This document shows positions 14,145 through 14,548 of a DNA stretch of 14,548 nucleotides, in pieces (within the stretch, counting starts at the first letter, position 1; every line of letters begins with the position of its first letter). A program made the translations under genes and the position numbers. This DNA is from an uncultured Flavobacterium sp. (lineage in GTDB: Bacteria > Bacteroidota > Bacteroidia > Flavobacteriales > Flavobacteriaceae), in NCBI RefSeq assembly GCF_937967675.1, contig NZ_CALBSN010000092.1, positions 1 through 14,548 of the forward strand, in the 5' to 3' direction. The notes below the pieces were generated by a model, which worked only from the letters and a program-made list of their open reading frames with translations, made no database searches and had not been told where the DNA came from.

Positions 14145-14548
14145 CTACTCTTTTTTAACCATTCTAATGGTTTTCACTTGGTCATCTTGTGCTACAATTA
14201 CATTGTAAACACCCGGTGCCCATTCAGAGCCTAATTGTAACCCTTCTAATGCTGACGGTTTCACTTCTCTTTCTTCGATTAGTTTTCCTATCATATCAAA
14301 TACTCGTACATAAACCATAGATGCGCTTGGCGTTTCTAATGTTATATTAAAGTATGCATTGTATGGGTTCGGATATCCCTTAACTGTATAGAATACTTCA
14401 CTTGGTAAATCCGTAATAACAACTTCTTCTCTTGTTGTTGGTGCTGTACCTGGTAACGTGACGTTACATACTGATCCATAAGAACTCCAAACTCCATTAT
14501 TCAATAATGCCACTTTTACTCTATAAGATGATCCTGCAACTCCAGTGA
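14145..14548 (-). CDS. C-terminal part of a T9SS-secreted surface protein (5' end outside window)
   Basis: The frame enters from the right edge and stops at TAG (14147-14145), leaving 133 visible residues. The GTG at 14513 is an internal valine, since the frame stays open upstream of it to the edge. The first part, 'SYRVKVALLNNGVWSSYG' and SVCNVTLPG, is the end of an Ig-like module that normally precedes the sorting domain. A linker 'GTAPTTREEVVITDLPSEV' follows, then a T9SS type A sorting domain. The mature protein would be exported through Sec and the type IX system and attached at, or released from, the surface. Its N-terminal function is not visible. It is likely a paralogue or functional partner of the giant gene downstream, because the module before its sorting domain appears to be the same type as the one starting at the left window edge. 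Confidence 0.92.
   Translation of the reverse strand, partial: TGVAGSSYRVKVALLNNGVWSSYGSVCNVTLPGTAPTTREEVVITDLPSEVFYTVKGYPNPYNAYFNITLETPSASMVYVRVFDMIGKLIEEREVKPSALEGLQLGSEWAPGVYNVIVAQDDQVKTIRMVKKE
14148..14375 (-). other. T9SS type A C-terminal sorting domain
   Basis: The last 76 residues show the conserved pattern: YPNPYN start, 'FNITLETPSASMVYVRVFD', 'MIGKLIEEREV', 'LQLGSEWAPGVYNVIVAQ' and a basic ending 'KTIRMVKKE'. The Y-P-N-P, (V/I)-x-(V/I)-(Y/F)-D-(M/L)-x-G-(K/R) and P-G-(V/I)-Y motifs, together with the terminal K-x-x-R-(V/M)-(V/I)-(K/R)-K, identify the type A signal recognised by the outer-membrane translocon. It is removed on export. Confidence 0.95.

Noticed and set aside
14145..14513. 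GTG at 14513 as a start codon for a small 122-residue protein
   Set aside because: The frame stays open to the window edge, and upstream residues (TGVAGSSYRVK) complete a known module strand. A lone T9SS sorting domain without a signal peptide would not be functional.

Overview
The window is AT-rich and nearly filled by one giant minus-strand reading frame. The sequence points to a member of the Bacteroidota, most likely the Flavobacteriaceae (Flavobacterium-like). The evidence is a type IX secretion (T9SS) type A C-terminal sorting domain in the neighbouring gene, GEVED, Ig_7-like and MopE-type modules typical of flavobacterial surface proteins, no Shine-Dalgarno sequence before the start, and a very A/T-rich intergenic region. 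The genus is an inference.

Layout in the direction of transcription (right to left). (1) 14548-14145: the 3' end of an upstream gene for a secreted protein. It ends in a T9SS sorting domain and is followed by a strong rho-independent terminator (14094-14065). (2) 14064-13659: an AT-rich intergenic region that must hold the promoter and leader of the next gene. (3) 13658 to beyond position 1: one uninterrupted frame of at least 4,552 codons. It has a signal peptide and its C-terminus lies outside the window. I checked the reading phase at landmarks along its whole length and it never changes, so I see no frameshift.

The giant protein is a mosaic of extracellular beta-rich modules. From the N-terminus they are: signal peptide; a beta-sandwich-like N-terminal domain; two FN3-like domains; a MAM/choice-of-anchor-J-like jelly roll; IPT/TIG; Big2-like Ig; Ig tetrad I; a right-handed beta-helix; Ig-like modules; a NIDO-like domain; Ig-like modules; Ig tetrad II; GEVED; Ig-like; an Ig_7 domain with an apparent inserted beta-sandwich; two FCSSAT/YCTSAT-type Ig-like domains; Ig tetrad III; a second copy of the N-terminal-type domain; two more Ig-like modules; eleven tandem MopE-type (DxDxD...DCDD) putative metal-binding repeats; and the start of another module at the window edge.

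The most striking structure is the repeat hierarchy. An ordered set of four Ig-like domains (a-b-c-d) occurs three times with position-specific cysteine loss, each time followed by a different large domain. The MopE array is built from three interleaved repeat types with a recent 141-bp triplication. The likely role is a calcium-stabilised T9SS-exported surface adhesin or matrix protein. That role is inferred from module families, not shown by the sequence.
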